From assembly GCA_036867785.1 (NCBI GenBank), contig CP145419.1, positions 248,001 through 312,000 on the forward strand: DNA of 64,000 nt, read 5' to 3'. Source of the DNA: Plasmodiophora brassicae (Eukaryota > Endomyxa: Phytomyxea > Phytomyxea > Plasmodiophorida). Numbering within the stretch: the first letter of the stretch is position 1; each line of letters starts with the position of its first letter. The notes under the pieces were generated by a model that saw nothing but the letters and a program-made list of their open reading frames with translations, was not told the origin of the DNA and ran no database searches. Made by a program: the position numbers and the translations under genes. Shown here piece after piece: positions 51,959 to 63,167 of the stretch.

Positions 51959-52774
51959 ATGCCCGTTGTAGTAATGCGACCGAGTCCTCTCGTCAGCTTG
52001 CTGTGCGTCTGCATTGGGGCGACGGTGACGAAGGCGCTGCTGCCTGACGCGGCCGTCGATCGGACGTACAACCCGGCTGAAGTCGAGCTGGTCGTCGAAC
52101 AGTGTGGGTTCCCGGTGATATCCGCTGCACAGAAGTTCGTGGTGCCCGTGCCCAAGGTCGGCGATCACAGCGGCGCTGATGACATATCACACATTCGCGA
52201 CTGGCAAGGGCGACCCGTTGGAGAACGCGGCCTGCTGTTCTACAACTTCAAGGACAGGTCGGAGCAGGCCTGCAACGGTGACGGCAACGGCGTCGTCATT
52301 ATCAACCAGGTCGACGCCGGCCAGGCCAAGCTGCTGGACGCGCAGGTGCGACGTCTAACGCAAGGGGCGGGCCCGGACGCGTTAACGCTCGACGGCGTAA
52401 GGAGCGTCCTCCAGTTGGCTATCGAGCTCGGCCTAACGGACATGTACAACTCGGACCGCGCGTTCGTCATGCAGAAGATGACACCGGTCGTCGCCGACGA
52501 CCCTGCCGCCGGCGCCTATTACGGGTTCCTGAAGCGCGACGACCGCGACGTTTGCGTGGCCGTCGCCGTCCAAGGCCGCCTGGCATACGAAGGTATCGCC
52601 GCCACGCCACAGCTGTTCTCCCGGGGCGCCGTCTTCGTTCGGCAACGCGTCGGCAACCGGGACGAAATCCGCGGCGTTCAGCCCGACGCGTTCCTGGACA
52701 CGTACCGGAACGCGGACGGGTCGCCAGTCACCGCCGTTCCGTGGTGCCGTCGGCACCGCGTCTCCCATTTGTAG
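51959..52774 (+). CDS. Secreted protein of unknown family, intronless
   Basis: A 271-residue single-exon frame with signal peptide MPVVVMRPSPLVSLLCVCIG. The mature part is well ordered and not repetitive: AEVELVVEQCGFPVISAAQK, RGLLFYNFKDRSEQACNGDG, NGVVIINQVDAGQAKLLDAQ and LQLAIELGLTDMYNSDRAFV. This resembles a compact secreted bacterial-type protein, but I recognise no family and no catalytic motif. Lack of introns in an intron-rich neighbourhood is the only hint of transfer. Confidence 0.65.
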   Translation: MPVVVMRPSPLVSLLCVCIGATVTKALLPDAAVDRTYNPAEVELVVEQCGFPVISAAQKFVVPVPKVGDHSGADDISHIRDWQGRPVGERGLLFYNFKDRSEQACNGDGNGVVIINQVDAGQAKLLDAQVRRLTQGAGPDALTLDGVRSVLQLAIELGLTDMYNSDRAFVMQKMTPVVADDPAAGAYYGFLKRDDRDVCVAVAVQGRLAYEGIAATPQLFSRGAVFVRQRVGNRDEIRGVQPDAFLDTYRNADGSPVTAVPWCRRHRVSHL

Positions 52775-52920
52775 CTCCCATAAACACAGTTGGACGGCGC
52801 GACTGCAGTGGAGCGCGGCCACGCACGCGGCACACACTGTTGTCTGCAACCTGCGAACTGCAACGACTGACTGTAGTAGCTGGCACAACCTGTTTTGGGC
52901 GGTGCTGGTGGTGGTGAACG

Positions 52921-55649
52921 ATGGCGGGGTCGACGGTGGTGCCCGGCGCCAAGGCGATCCTCGACGACGACGACCTAGAGACGAACACGCTGCTGGACGT
53001 TGATAAGGGCCCAGCGCCGCCGTCCGGCCTGCGTGCGTGCCTTGCGAGTCGGAGCGGGCGCCTGGCCTGCGTCGTCGCTGTCGTCCTTGCGTTGCTGTTC
53101 GTTAACGCCCAGGCCGGATACCACCGTCAGGCCAGCACCGTCGTTTGGTTGCCTTGTCGCGTATGCTCACGCCGGGTTAGGCCAGAGACCCCATAATCGG
53201 TACCTGGCGGAACGGTGCAGCGAGATCCTGGCGGCGCCCACGGCGACGACGGAATCGATCCGCGCCCCATGCCAAGTCGACGTGCATGGCATATCGGCCA
53301 TCGCATCGCTTCTGAGGAACACGTGGATCCACATGGTACGTCCCCGTCGTCTGTGCCATCTCGGGACGCGCCCAGACCGTCGCCTAGGTGGGCGAATCCA
53401 TGGGGCGCGACGTGTACCACGAGCTACGCGCTCAGCAGTACGGGCAGCCGTCGCCAGCATCGAAGACAGGCGACCACAGCCCACAGAGGTACAGGGCCGG
53501 GTCGGGGATGACGACCTTCACGTGGGCGCCCTTCCTGTCGGATATTGTCACGACGCCAATCCCGTCCGGCACGGGCGTTCTGCCGCGTCCAGACTTCATG
53601 TACATCGCCGCCGGCCTGCACGACGTCCTCTACCGGGCGAACTCGACCGATGACAACGTCGCCCTGTTCGCAAGCGACCTGAAGCGCCGTCAGGCCAGCG
53701 GCGCGAATGAGTTCGGGACCGTGATCGTCGAGCTGCCCCCCTGGATCGACCGGGACCGGATGTCGGACCCCAAGAAGTCGTTTGGCCATTTCGCCAACGA
53801 CAGGATCGAGTCGTTCCGCAAGGCGCTGTCGGATCGGCTACGCTCCGATGCGGTTAGCGCCCTGGTTCTGTCGCCGGCTTCCGGCGGCCCGTTCGACGAT
53901 CAGGCCGACGGGATCCACTCGACGTCGAAGACGCGGCAGTCCACCGAGCGCCTCCTGCAGATTATATACTGGGCCAAGTACGACCAGATGAAGGCGCCGC
54001 TATCGACGCCCCTCTTCGCCCTGGCCCTGCTGATGATCCCCGTCATCGTCGCTGCCGTATGGGCACAGATCAACGCGATGTCCATCGAAGGGCAGCGTCT
54101 GAACCATGCCGTGTTCACCGAGCATGGCGTACAGGCGATGACGGCCGCGGCTGTTCTGACCGTCGTCATGTTGTGTGTTTACCTGGCCGACGGGCCTACC
54201 GGTTTCATCCCTGTGACCCACAAGGTCCGTTCGTACACGATATTTGCGGTATCGTATGCAATCCTGTTCGTCGGCGCTGTCCTGTTCGTCCGGCGGGTTC
54301 CCGATTCACTGGCGGGGAAACGGGCAATCTTGAACCGGTGCCAAACGGAAGAATGGAAAGGTTCGGCAGGTTGTCGCCCGCCCCCGATGGTGAACGGCGC
54401 CTGACAAATGTGCCCAGGAATGATGCAGGTGGGGTTCATTTGGTACCACCTGTTCGACGCGGCGTCGACGTACAACCTGATCCGCGTCTTCGTCTCGTCG
54501 TACGTCTGGATGACGGGGTTTGGCAACTTCATCTTCTTTCAGTCGAAGCAGGACTTCTCCGCCCTGCGAATTGTCAAGGTCTGCGTTCCCGGTCGTACCC
54601 ATCGCGACGAGGGCGCCGCTAACTGTCACAGACGCTGTTCCGCCTGAACTTCCTCGTCGTCCTCATCTGCATCACCATCGGACGGGAGTGGATGCTGTAC
54701 TACATATGCCCGTTGCACTCGTTCTTCTTCCTGGTCACCTGGATCGTTGCCCGCATCGACGCGACAGCCAACAAGGTCGTCGATCGCGCTCTAATCAAGA
54801 TTGGGCTTAGCGCTGTGGTCCTGGCCGTTCTCTACGAGGTTCGGCGTCAGCCAGCTCGTGTCAGCCGTTGCGCTAATGGCTGCTCTGCTGTTGACAGGTT
54901 CCCGGCCTGTTCGACGCCTTGTTCGGTCTGGCGGGTTCGATCTTCATGCTGAACGGGTCCATGTACGAATGGCGGTTCCGGTGCCGCCTGGATGGATACG
55001 CGACCTGCATCGGCATGGCCTGTGCTCTACTGCTGCCAACCGTCTCGTCCAAGCTGCTGGAGCTGGACGATTCACAGGCTAAGGGTCGTACGCGGCGCCT
55101 GGCCATTGTCGGTGCATCGTTGGCCGTCCTGGGCGCGTGGTTCTTCTGGGTGTACCCGATGGACAAGTTCCTGTACAACGCCATCAACCCGTTCACGTCC
55201 TGGCTGCCGATACTGGCCTACCTGTTCCTCAGGAACGCAATCCCTGCGCTCAGGAACGTCTACCTGCCCCTGTTCCAGTTCATCGGGACGATCACGCTCG
55301 AAACCTACCTCCTACAGTTGCACTTGTACATGGTACGTAGGGTCGCCTCCATCTGATCGCCTGGATCGCCCGTTGATTGCTGGACCGTCAGACGCACGAT
55401 GCCAAGATGCTGTTGGATTTCCTCCCGGGCATGGTGATCCCGAACTTTGTCCTGTCGACGGCACTCTACATGATGGCGTCGTACGTGACGTTCAAGGCGA
55501 CGGCCTCGATCAACGACTTTCTGTTCTCGCCGAAGGGCGCCCTGGCAACGGTCAAGAAGCGGATCGCGCCGTTGGCCGCCGCGTTAACGGTCGGCGTCAT
55601 GGTCGACTCGTTGTTGGTTGCGACGTTCAGCCTGGCCGGCCACGAATGA
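52921..55649 (+). CDS. CASD1: CASD1/Cas1p-type glycan O-acetyltransferase
   Basis: A 797-residue Golgi-type enzyme that would O-acetylate glycans (sialic acid in animals, capsule polysaccharide in Cryptococcus). An N-terminal signal anchor (LACVVAVVLALLFVNAQAG) is followed by a luminal SGNH-like domain: VGESMGRDVYHEL with the nucleophile Ser (family GDS/GES) and ADGIHSTSKTRQ with the catalytic Asp-x-x-His. Then about ten membrane helices with the conserved EEWKGMMQVGFIWYHLFDAA, YNLIRVFVSSYVWMTGFGNF and FIGTITLETYLLQLHLYM. Seven introns: 53126-53180, 53336-53387, 54361-54417, 54579-54631, 54839-54897 and 55333-55391 are firm; all join family motifs. Substrate is unknown here. Confidence 0.92.
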
Positions 55650-55742
55650 ATAACAACGTTCGTGTATCATCGACCTTCTATTGCCAGTCATGTGTGACGC
55701 CCAGTCATCGTACGCTCACGATCGCCAGCCCTAATAATCGTC

Positions 55743-58700
55743 ATGGTGATCCGCGCCGTCGAACATGACGACCTGGACGTCATCGCCGCCCTGCTCGGCG
55801 TCGAACTTCCCGACTACCTGCGGCGTGCCCGAACCTCGTCGCTATCGTCCCTGCTGCTGACGAGCACGATCGGCCTGGTGGAAACCGTCGGTGGCCACAG
55901 GAACATTGTCTCCGTTGCGTTCTTCGGCACCCGCCCCGAGGTCGTCGCCGAGCTGACGTGCCTGCCGGCGACCAGCTCGACGTCCTGGGTCGTTCTCGAG
56001 TTCGGTCCGTCATGCCCCGCTCTGCTCGCCGCCCTCTTCCAGTGGATGGCACGCGTCGACCGCATTGCCATGGTGGCGACCCTGTCCAGCTCGTCGCTGG
56101 CGGCGCTCATGGCGCCGGTCGCGTCGAACAATGACAACGCGGTCGACGTCAGGGTGGTGGAACGCGACGCGCTGATGGGGTCGTACGGGACGCGCCTGGC
56201 CCAGATCGAGGATTTCGACGACCTGTCGCCGATCTTCGAGGCGCAGAGCGACGTGCTGACGCAGACGTACGGCGAGTTCTTCCTCGCCGAGCTGATCGAG
56301 ACGCGCAACGAACAGAACCAGGCGTTCGTCCTCGTCCACAACGACCGTCCCATCGGTGGGCGACGCGGGTGAACCCCGTTGCCGCCGGGTCTGAACGCGC
56401 CTGACAGGGCTGGCGTGTGTGACGACCGAGATCGCTGCTAACCAGCTGGACGAGGTCTTCGACCTGAGAGCGTTCCCCGATTGCAACGCGTCGACATCCG
56501 CCTGCATCACATTGTGCTGCATCGACCGCCAGCACGAGTGGCGATCCAAGGCCCTGCTGGAGGCGGTCTTCTCGTACTATTCGTCCAGGACCTACGTCAT
56601 CATGTCGCTGCCGGCCGCCGCCGAAGCGGTACCCTGGGGCGGTGCGTTCGCGCCTCAGCGACTGACCGCGCCGTTCCAGATCACACTGCTCGACGAGTTC
56701 CAGCTGGTGCGCGTTCGCGAATCGGTCGCGTTCGACCACGTCCTGTACGTGTGCCACCGGGCGACGGTGATGCACCCGCCCGTGGTCACCATCGCCGGCC
56801 CGGACGACGCGGCCGCCATAGCCGGTTTCACAGCGACAGCATCGGGCGCGGTCCAGGATGGTGTCAGGGACGGGCGCGCCTGTATCGTCAGGTTCGCTGG
56901 CGACTGCCTCGGCGTCGTCGTGTGCAGCCGCCGCCTGACACCTGCCGAACTCGACGCGCTGTCGGACCACTACGACATTGACGACATCGTCGCCGGTCCC
57001 GATACCCGCGCCGCCCACATCGGTACTCGTCGACGGCGTCTCCCTGTTCGCACGTCCAACCATCGTTCCCGTAGAATCGGTACTGATAAGTCCTGCTCTT
57101 CACGGTTGGCGCCGGCACGTGTTCCTCGACGTCTGCAACTTGCTGGACCTGCAGGTCCTGTTCTACGTCGCCCAGCACGGGCAACCGGTCCTCGACGTGC
57201 ACGACCTGCTCGTCGACGCTGGTCACCGGAAGCGGCGTCATACGCGACGCGACGACCTGCTGTTCGCGACCAAGGCACTGGTCGTGCGACGCGCGCACCA
57301 CGTTAACGCCCGCGTCGTGGTGGTCGGCGCCTCGGAGACTTCGCAAGGGTTCCTGTCGGAACTGTTCCGCGACCTTCGCCACAAGACGTTCACGAACGTC
57401 GTCCTGGTGTCGGACGACGTGCCCGAGGACGCGTCGTGCCCGCTGCGCTACAGTGTGGTTCGAGGGGCGGTCACTGCCGTCCACTATGCAGAGAAGCGCA
57501 TCGCCCTGGACAGCCAGTCGACGGTGCCGTACGACTACCTGGTGGTCTGCACGGGGACGGAGGTGGCCCTGTCCGACGCGTTCCGCATGACGGGCGTGTT
57601 CCCGATGGATTCCCCGTCGATCATCGCCTCCGCGTACGCGTACATCCAGACCGACGTGCTGCAGCAGCCGAAATCCATCGTCGTCGTCGAAGGCGATTCG
57701 GTGCGCGCGCTGGCGATCTTCGCCGAGCTGGAACAGCGCGGCTTCCCGATGCAGGTTCGCGTCGCCCGTCAACGTCCATCGTGTTCTACGCCACACTGAC
57801 ATGATGGGGGCGCAGAACGCGATCTGGATGTACAATTCCCCGCACGACTGGTGCGACCAGGACGAGGACGTTGTCGGCCGCGTCCGCCAGGTAGCGCGGT
57901 GGGCGATGTGGTGCGTCGTGGCCTGACCCCCTTGTTAGGTCCTCGGCGAGCAGGGCATCGAGATGCTGACCGGACACGATGTCCTGCGCCCAGAATCGAC
58001 AACAAACCGCCTCCAGCGGATCGCCATCAAAGGTGCGTGCAATGTGATCGCCTGAAACGCGCGCGCAGGTCTGACGCGGCGCCGTCCAAGGGCCGGCCAC
58101 GTCGAAACGGATGCAGGTCGACGCCGACGGTGCGATGCACGTGAACTGCGCGGCGTTGCTGTGCAGCGGCAAGCGTCAGGTGAGGGGCGCGCGTCGGAAG
58201 AACTGCGCCCCGCCGGCCAGCTGACGGGAACGTGCAGCTGTCGAGGCGCATCCGAACGGCGTTCGCCCATGATCCCGTGGCCGTCGACCGCGGCATTGTC
58301 GTCGACGGCGACTTCCGGACGAACGACGTGTTCGTGTACGCGGGTGGCCCGGTCGCACAGATATCACGGAAGTGCGGCAGGCGCCCGGTCGACTTGAGCA
58401 AGTCGGGGGGTGTTCGTCCCTGTTACTGTTTGTGCGATAGTGATTATCGGCCAGGTGCTGCTCGAGAGAAGTGGGCGCTATGGTGGCAAGGAGCCTCTTG
58501 AGAGTCGTGGATCCGTCTACCGTCCTGCCAGTCGCAGGGACGCCCGGCGACGTGCCTCGGTTCACGCAGCCCAAGACCGACCTCTTGATGCTGCCAGGTG
58601 AGGCCCTGAGTGCCGGCATTTCATAACGTCTGATAGTCGTCAGGCGACGGCAACGTCTACTTTCGTAGCGTTCTGCCGGGTGGGATACCGGTTCGGTTCC

Positions 58701-59235
58701 TGAAGACGGATACGGCGGAACGGCTGACCAAGATCGGCGTGGACGCCATCGGGCGCATCGTATCGATGGCTGTCTGCGGTCAGGTCGACGTCGCCTTCGT
58801 TGAACAGCTATCGCGTGTCGTATCCCTTCCGGTATCCTTCCTCAACGGTGCCGATGATCGTCTGGCAAAGGTACCTGTACCGGGTTACAGAGAATGCGAC
58901 TACTGACGAGCGGCTAGGACCAGATCCCGGATCTGATCCCGTTCCTGACGGACCACTGGGCGACGCCCATCCTACATGACCGCCTGCCGTCATTGATACA
59001 GCTGATTCGCGACAAGATCCTGGAGCGCGGCCCAGGGGACAGCAACGGCCTCGTCGGCAAGGTCGCCGAGCTGGTCAGCAGGTCGTCATCTGGGATCGAG
59101 ACGGGCGAAATCGATGCCCTGGTGCGCTCCCTGACCGTTGACGACAGGAGCGTCGTACAGAACGCCCTGCTCGACCATATCGTACGCCACGAGCGCCACC
59201 TGCCGGGGCTGATCTGGCGGCGGCCCACAGAATGA
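55743..59235 (+). CDS. CFAP61: Cilia- and flagella-associated protein 61
   Basis: An axonemal protein of the calmodulin- and spoke-associated complex, needed for radial spoke 3 and flagellar beating. The N-terminal GNAT-like part starts MVIRAVEHDDLDVIAALLGV and has RLAQIEDFDDLSPIFEAQSD. The middle is the family's NAD(P)-oxidoreductase-like region: FLDVCNLLDLQVLFYVAQHG, VVVVGASETSQGFLSELF, YDYLVVCTGTEVALSDAF and GIVVDGDFRTNDVFVYAGGP. The C-terminus has SREVGAMVARSLL and FLTDHWATPILHDRLPSLI, ending at 59235. About ten introns; firm ones run about 56348-56399 and 57026-57078 (53 nt). The protein is roughly 1,000 residues. It implies a motile flagellum. Confidence 0.88.
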
Positions 59236-59362
59236 ATACAACAGGTGCCTCAGCTCCCGCGAAACGCGCGGACCCACGCAGAACTGCGCCGTCAGCGGTT
59301 GCAGCGACGGCATTTTTCGCGCTTGTGGCTTTGTCAAGGGAGCTCGGTCCGCCGCCGCCCGA

Positions 59363-60174
59363 CGATGGACGATTTGCAGGACGCCCTGGCCGGGCAGCGA
59401 CGCCTGCGGTTGCACGCGGACCGGTTCGTCGTCGCCTGGAACGGTGTCCTGGCGTTAACGTTTCGCGGATTTCCACGAGGGGTATCCGACGTCAAGGCGA
59501 CCATCGCGAAGCGCCTGTCGCTGCCGGGTGAGAACCCGGGGTCAAGGTGGCCCAAAGTTGGGATGGTGCCACTGTCAGCATCGCGGGGGCTGACGACGAA
59601 TCTCGTCAGGTGACGCTCGGCGCATGTGCCGACGGTGTCACGCTGTCGTACGAGGAGATGTGCCGCCTGCAGGATCTCTGCGAATCGTTCTCCGCACGCT
59701 TGCAGGCCATGGCATCCGTCGATATCCACACGCTGTCGTTCGTGAGATTCGCTTGCCGAAGCTTGGAGCGCGTGAAGACGCGCGTGGATTATCCGCTAGC
59801 CGCCGCCGACGACGACGACGTTGTCGACGAGGACGTTGGCGAGGAGCAGCGCCAGGCGGTGCTCGACGTCTATGCGGAAATGCAGGACAGGAGAGCATAT
59901 TGGAAGAAGGTCGCGCTGGTAAGCCATTTGGTGGTGCTGTCAGGCCTGGTTCGTTTGAACAATGTGTGTTCCGTAGGAAGGGAATCGCACTGGACATTAT
60001 CGGGAGGAGCATGTCGAGTCGACGCTAGTCGCGTTCCTGGACGACAACGCGGTCATCGACGTTATTGAGCGTTTCCAACGCGCCGTTGATGGGATCCTGC
60101 AGCCTGGTCGCTATGAATGGATCGGTCGTCCACACCTGCACCTGACGATACGATCGCTGGGGCAACTGTCGTGA
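59363..60174 (+). CDS. 2H phosphoesterase-like protein
   Basis: Three exons starting MDDLQDALAGQRRLRLHADR. The body has FVVAWNGVLALTFRGFPRGV, PGENPGSRWPKVTLGACADG (restored by splicing a 53-nt intron, 59552-59604), VTLSYEEMCRLQDLC and, after a second intron near 59906-59975, GHYREEHVESTLVAFLDDNA. It ends RPHLHLTIRSLGQLS. HLHLTIR is an H-x-T motif as in LigT/2H phosphoesterases, and the PGENPGSRWPKxTLGA block is one I associate with a widespread but little-studied protist and plant family. The partner H-x-T motif is not clear. A cyclic-phosphodiesterase role on RNA or nucleotides is inference. The start could lie in an upstream exon. Confidence 0.55.
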
Positions 60175-60201
60175 CCTTCGATTTATATACGATGACGACG
60201 G

Positions 60202-60750
60202 TTACGCCAGCCAGGGTCGGGCGTCGTTCTCCTCGAGCCAGGCAATGATGGCGCCTGCCGTTCGCTTCGGATGCCCAGTTCGCTCAGTGATCCATTGTAC
60301 AGCGCCCATCTCGGCGCGAATCGCGAGCAGTTTAAGCGTTCGTCGCCATTCTACCATGGCGACGACGTCGTCGGCAGCCGGTCTAGATGGGACGATGCTG
60401 CCTGCGAAATAGCTCAGCAACGGGAGCAAGTGCCGTCTGACACGAGACCGGACGCGAGACGCTGGACGACGCACGTCTCGAGGGAGCCCGACGATAGGCG
60501 TGTCGAGGAACGCGGTCGTGTAACACGCAATGAACATGGCCCTGGGCGTCTTGTTCTTCAGCGTCGTTAGCTCGACGGGAAAGGCGTGCATCACGTCGGC
60601 CAGGGTGTCATGGAGACGGGCCAGCGTGTTCATCATGCTGATTTCCTGGCCGCTGATTCGTGCCACCCTGCGGCGACCCATGAGATCCTCCGCATCAGGT
60701 TCCAATCGTTCTGGTGGTGCATCGCACTCCCGTTTCCGCTTCCTGCTCAT
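60202..60750 (-). CDS. Hypothetical basic protein with a nuclear localisation-like start
   Basis: A 182-residue single-exon gene beginning MSRKRKRECDAPPERLEPDA, with an NLS-like SRKRKRE. The rest is helical and Arg-rich: EISMMNTLARLHDTLADVMH, AMFIACYTTAFLDTPIV, SRVRSRVRRHLLPLLSYFAG and WITERTGHPKRTAGAIIAWL. No family recognised. It converges on the 2H gene; their stops are about 28 bases apart, so 3' ends likely overlap. Confidence 0.6.
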   Translation of the reverse strand: MSRKRKRECDAPPERLEPDAEDLMGRRRVARISGQEISMMNTLARLHDTLADVMHAFPVELTTLKNKTPRAMFIACYTTAFLDTPIVGLPRDVRRPASRVRSRVRRHLLPLLSYFAGSIVPSRPAADDVVAMVEWRRTLKLLAIRAEMGAVQWITERTGHPKRTAGAIIAWLEENDARPWLA

Positions 60751-60781
60751 TCCGAACTCGCAATAGCGGTCCCGCCTAGAG

Positions 60782-60925
60782 ATGGCAGCGGGTCGACCCG
60801 ACCCGAGTCGACCCGGGTCGACCCGACCCGACCCGACTCACCCGTGGGGGTTCCCAGTCGACCCGGGTCAGACCCGCCGCGCCCGCCCATGACCCGGGTC
60901 GACCCGGGTCGACCCGGGTCATGGA
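60782..60925. repeat. Palindromic GACCCGGGTC array, left
   Basis: Many head-to-tail and inverted occurrences of GACCC and GGGTC, mostly as GGGTCGACCC and GACCCGGGTC, broken by a short unrelated insert (about 60838-60855). Both units are perfect palindromes, so the array can form cruciforms and has no strand. Confidence 0.9.
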
Positions 60926-61595
60926 CCTGCAGTTGGCATAGAGGACTTGGGGGTGGCAGACACTGATCTCGACAGACTCGACTCTCGGCCCTCGGGGTGC
61001 CGGGACTTGCTGACGGCCGGCCCGCCGTCCCTGGCCGCAGATTGGGCTCCGGAGTCAAGGCGATCCTCTGGATCGAGCACCTTCATGTTGTGTCAACGTA
61101 CACTCGTCGTCGAGTTTACTTGGCACTAGAGTGCTCGCAAGAATGCCAAGATTGCAAGTCACTCAGTTGCAGACGGCGCCACTTCAAATCCCGAATCTTC
61201 TTCGTTGGATGCGACGACAGCGATAAACAGCCTGCGAACTTTGCTAAAGTCGAACGAAAAGCACCCAGACCACCTAGAGAAGTGAAGCTTCCAGCGAGTC
61301 CTTCGAGAACGAACTGCAGCGGTGGTTCTCCCACCGGAAATGTCAGGGGAGAAGAGCGCCCGTGACGTTCGCACGTGGTTCAAGGTTAGTTAGCAACTGT
61401 TTCCACGGGTCGCGATGAGGGCACGTGACTTCATGGGCTTCAACCTCGGTTACGCCGCACGCGCCTGAGCGACCCAGCGGGCCAGCAGCGAGTGCCATAT
61501 GCGAATTGAAGTCCTTCAGACGACGTATTCTATTAATTCGTCGACAGTCATGTCTTATGGAGGTGTTTCCCGGCCAGTGGCCTGACATTCATTCC

Positions 61596-61723
61596 GACCC
61601 GGGTCGACCCGGGTCTGACCCGGGTCTGACCCGGGTCCGACCCGTTGGCCTCAGGACTCGACCCGGGTCAGACCCGACTCGGCAGGTCCCTGACCCGCCC
61701 GACCCGGGTCGACCCGTTGACAT
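61596..61723. repeat. Palindromic GACCCGGGTC array, right
   Basis: A second array of the same GACCCGGGTC/GGGTCTGACCC type, with T or C spacers more often than in the left array. Its resemblance to the left array, and the lack of such sequence elsewhere in the window, suggest the two are related. Confidence 0.9.
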
Positions 61724-62029
61724 TACTAGTCCCGCCCGGGCCCCAGCCTCAAGAACCAGGGGCTGCCACCTGATGAACTTGTCCCACTCGACGTTCGACA
61801 CTGGGGACGGCCCCCTGTCCGCATGAGGTGTGGGGCGCGTCGGGTCTGGAACGTTCCAGCACCCTCTCGAGCCTAAAGTTCTGGATGCCCAGGATCCATG
61901 CCGGCCATCGTATTGCGTCCGGCGGGTTGACCGCTCGTCAGTTTCGATAACGATGCGGTCGATCAAGGTGGTCCTCCTGTTTATGGGTAGGTGCCATCGA
62001 TTGACCCCATCCCCTAATAATTGCTGACC

Positions 62030-62362
62030 ATGATCTACCTAGTCGCCATGCTCGTCGTCGTTCAGTTAGCTGACGCTGTGTCGACTACGTCGAAGAGGCG
62101 GATGCCAACGACCAAGAAGGCGACGATACCGGTTACCAGGATGACGGCCACGACGGCGGCCAGGAAGGCGACGTTGAAGATGAGCTCCAGCAAGGCTGGG
62201 GCAGGACTGACGCATACGGCAAAGGCGACGACGAAAGCCGCGGGAGGAACGGCACCTTCGCCAACGTCCGCTCCCACACGCACCTCCGACGTCGTCGCTC
62301 AGCAATCGTCCGGTTGGTTGCTGACCCTGGCCGCACTGATGCAGGTCGCCTTCATCTTCTAG
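62030..62362 (+). CDS. Small secreted Thr/Ala/Lys-rich protein, GPI-like
   Basis: A 110-residue single-exon frame. Signal peptide MIYLVAMLVVVQLADAVST, then Thr/Ala/Lys-rich low complexity (TTKKATIPVTRMTATTAA), and a hydrophobic C-terminus (SGWLLTLAALMQVAFIF) that ends the protein, as in GPI-anchored proteins. Likely a small glycosylated coat protein; the role is inference. No family recognised. Confidence 0.55.
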   Translation: MIYLVAMLVVVQLADAVSTTSKRRMPTTKKATIPVTRMTATTAARKATLKMSSSKAGAGLTHTAKATTKAAGGTAPSPTSAPTRTSDVVAQQSSGWLLTLAALMQVAFIF

Positions 62363-62575
62363 CCATCATCATCTGCACGCCGGCCACCTGCTGTTCCATA
62401 ATACACGACGCCGCCCCGTCTCGCCTCGTGTCGAAACCCGGTTCGCATGACGTCGAACGGATGCGCCGCCAAGTTGAGTCACTCCTCGACATGTTGCGGG
62501 TCGAGCGAGCCGACCTCATCAGGTGATGACGCCAATACGAATTTCACAGGAAGACCAGAGACGTCAACGGTAGGC

Positions 62576-63022
62576 ATGAAGGCGTTTGTCGTGGCGATGA
62601 TGGCAATTGGCGCGGTGGCGGCCGGAAGTGCACCATCGGACTGCGACCTCGGGACCTGCCTGTCTGTCGATTGCAAATCCAGCGACTGCTTCGCGTCGTC
62701 GAACTGGCCGACCGACTCGTCCCAGAAAGTGTCGCCCGGCATCTGCAGCGCGTTCACGTCGTGTATGGACGCGAAACCAGCGGGATGCTACTTCGGCGCC
62801 ACGGCGGCCATGTCCTACGAGCAGTGGTGCGGCAAGACCGTCCCGTCGCAACGATGCCACACGTTCCCCGACGGCCACCTCGACAGCTACAACACGCTGT
62901 CTTGCTATAAGTCGACCGGGACCACCTCGGCGGCGACGGCACCCGCCAGCGGACCCTTATCGTTGGTTCTCTGGACCCTGACGTGCATTGCGGTCCTCGT
63001 CGTGCCGCTCAACCAGCCCTAA
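62576..63022 (+). CDS. Small cysteine-rich GPI-type protein
   Basis: A 148-residue single-exon frame. Signal peptide MKAFVVAMMAIGAVAAG, then ten or so cysteines in CDLGTCLSVDCKSSDCFASS, SPGICSAFTSCMDAKPAGCY and SYEQWCGKTVPSQRCHTF, then a Ser/Thr/Pro stretch and a hydrophobic end (LSLVLWTLTCIAVLVVPL). An earlier in-frame ATG at 62447 would bury the signal peptide. Family unknown; a surface or adhesive role is inference. Confidence 0.6.
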   Translation: MKAFVVAMMAIGAVAAGSAPSDCDLGTCLSVDCKSSDCFASSNWPTDSSQKVSPGICSAFTSCMDAKPAGCYFGATAAMSYEQWCGKTVPSQRCHTFPDGHLDSYNTLSCYKSTGTTSAATAPASGPLSLVLWTLTCIAVLVVPLNQP

Positions 63023-63167
63023 AATACAGCCGCAAAAACGACCGCCAAAATGGCCCCCACGTTTGCGATAGTCTTTTTGGGCGGATGATGACTGTCAAGC
63101 CGAGGTGGTGCCGTGCGACGGTTCCCCTCGCACACGGTCATTCGACTATAAGGGGGGTTGCCGCAAC

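Larger units (their letters stand above)
60751..62029. other. Long non-coding region bounded by two palindromic GGGTCGACCC arrays
   Basis: The largest gene-poor stretch in the window. It holds two arrays of CCCGGGTCGACCCG-type sequence (60782-60925 and 61596-61723) about 670 bases apart. The sequence between them has no open frame with a recognisable motif. The right part (61730-62029) leads to a small secreted-protein gene. Confidence 0.5.

Noticed and set aside
63147-63155. TATAAGGGG as a TATA box for VPS29
   Set aside because: It ends only about 13-17 bases before the proposed ATG, too close for a start site between them, so it supports no promoter unless the first exon is wrong.
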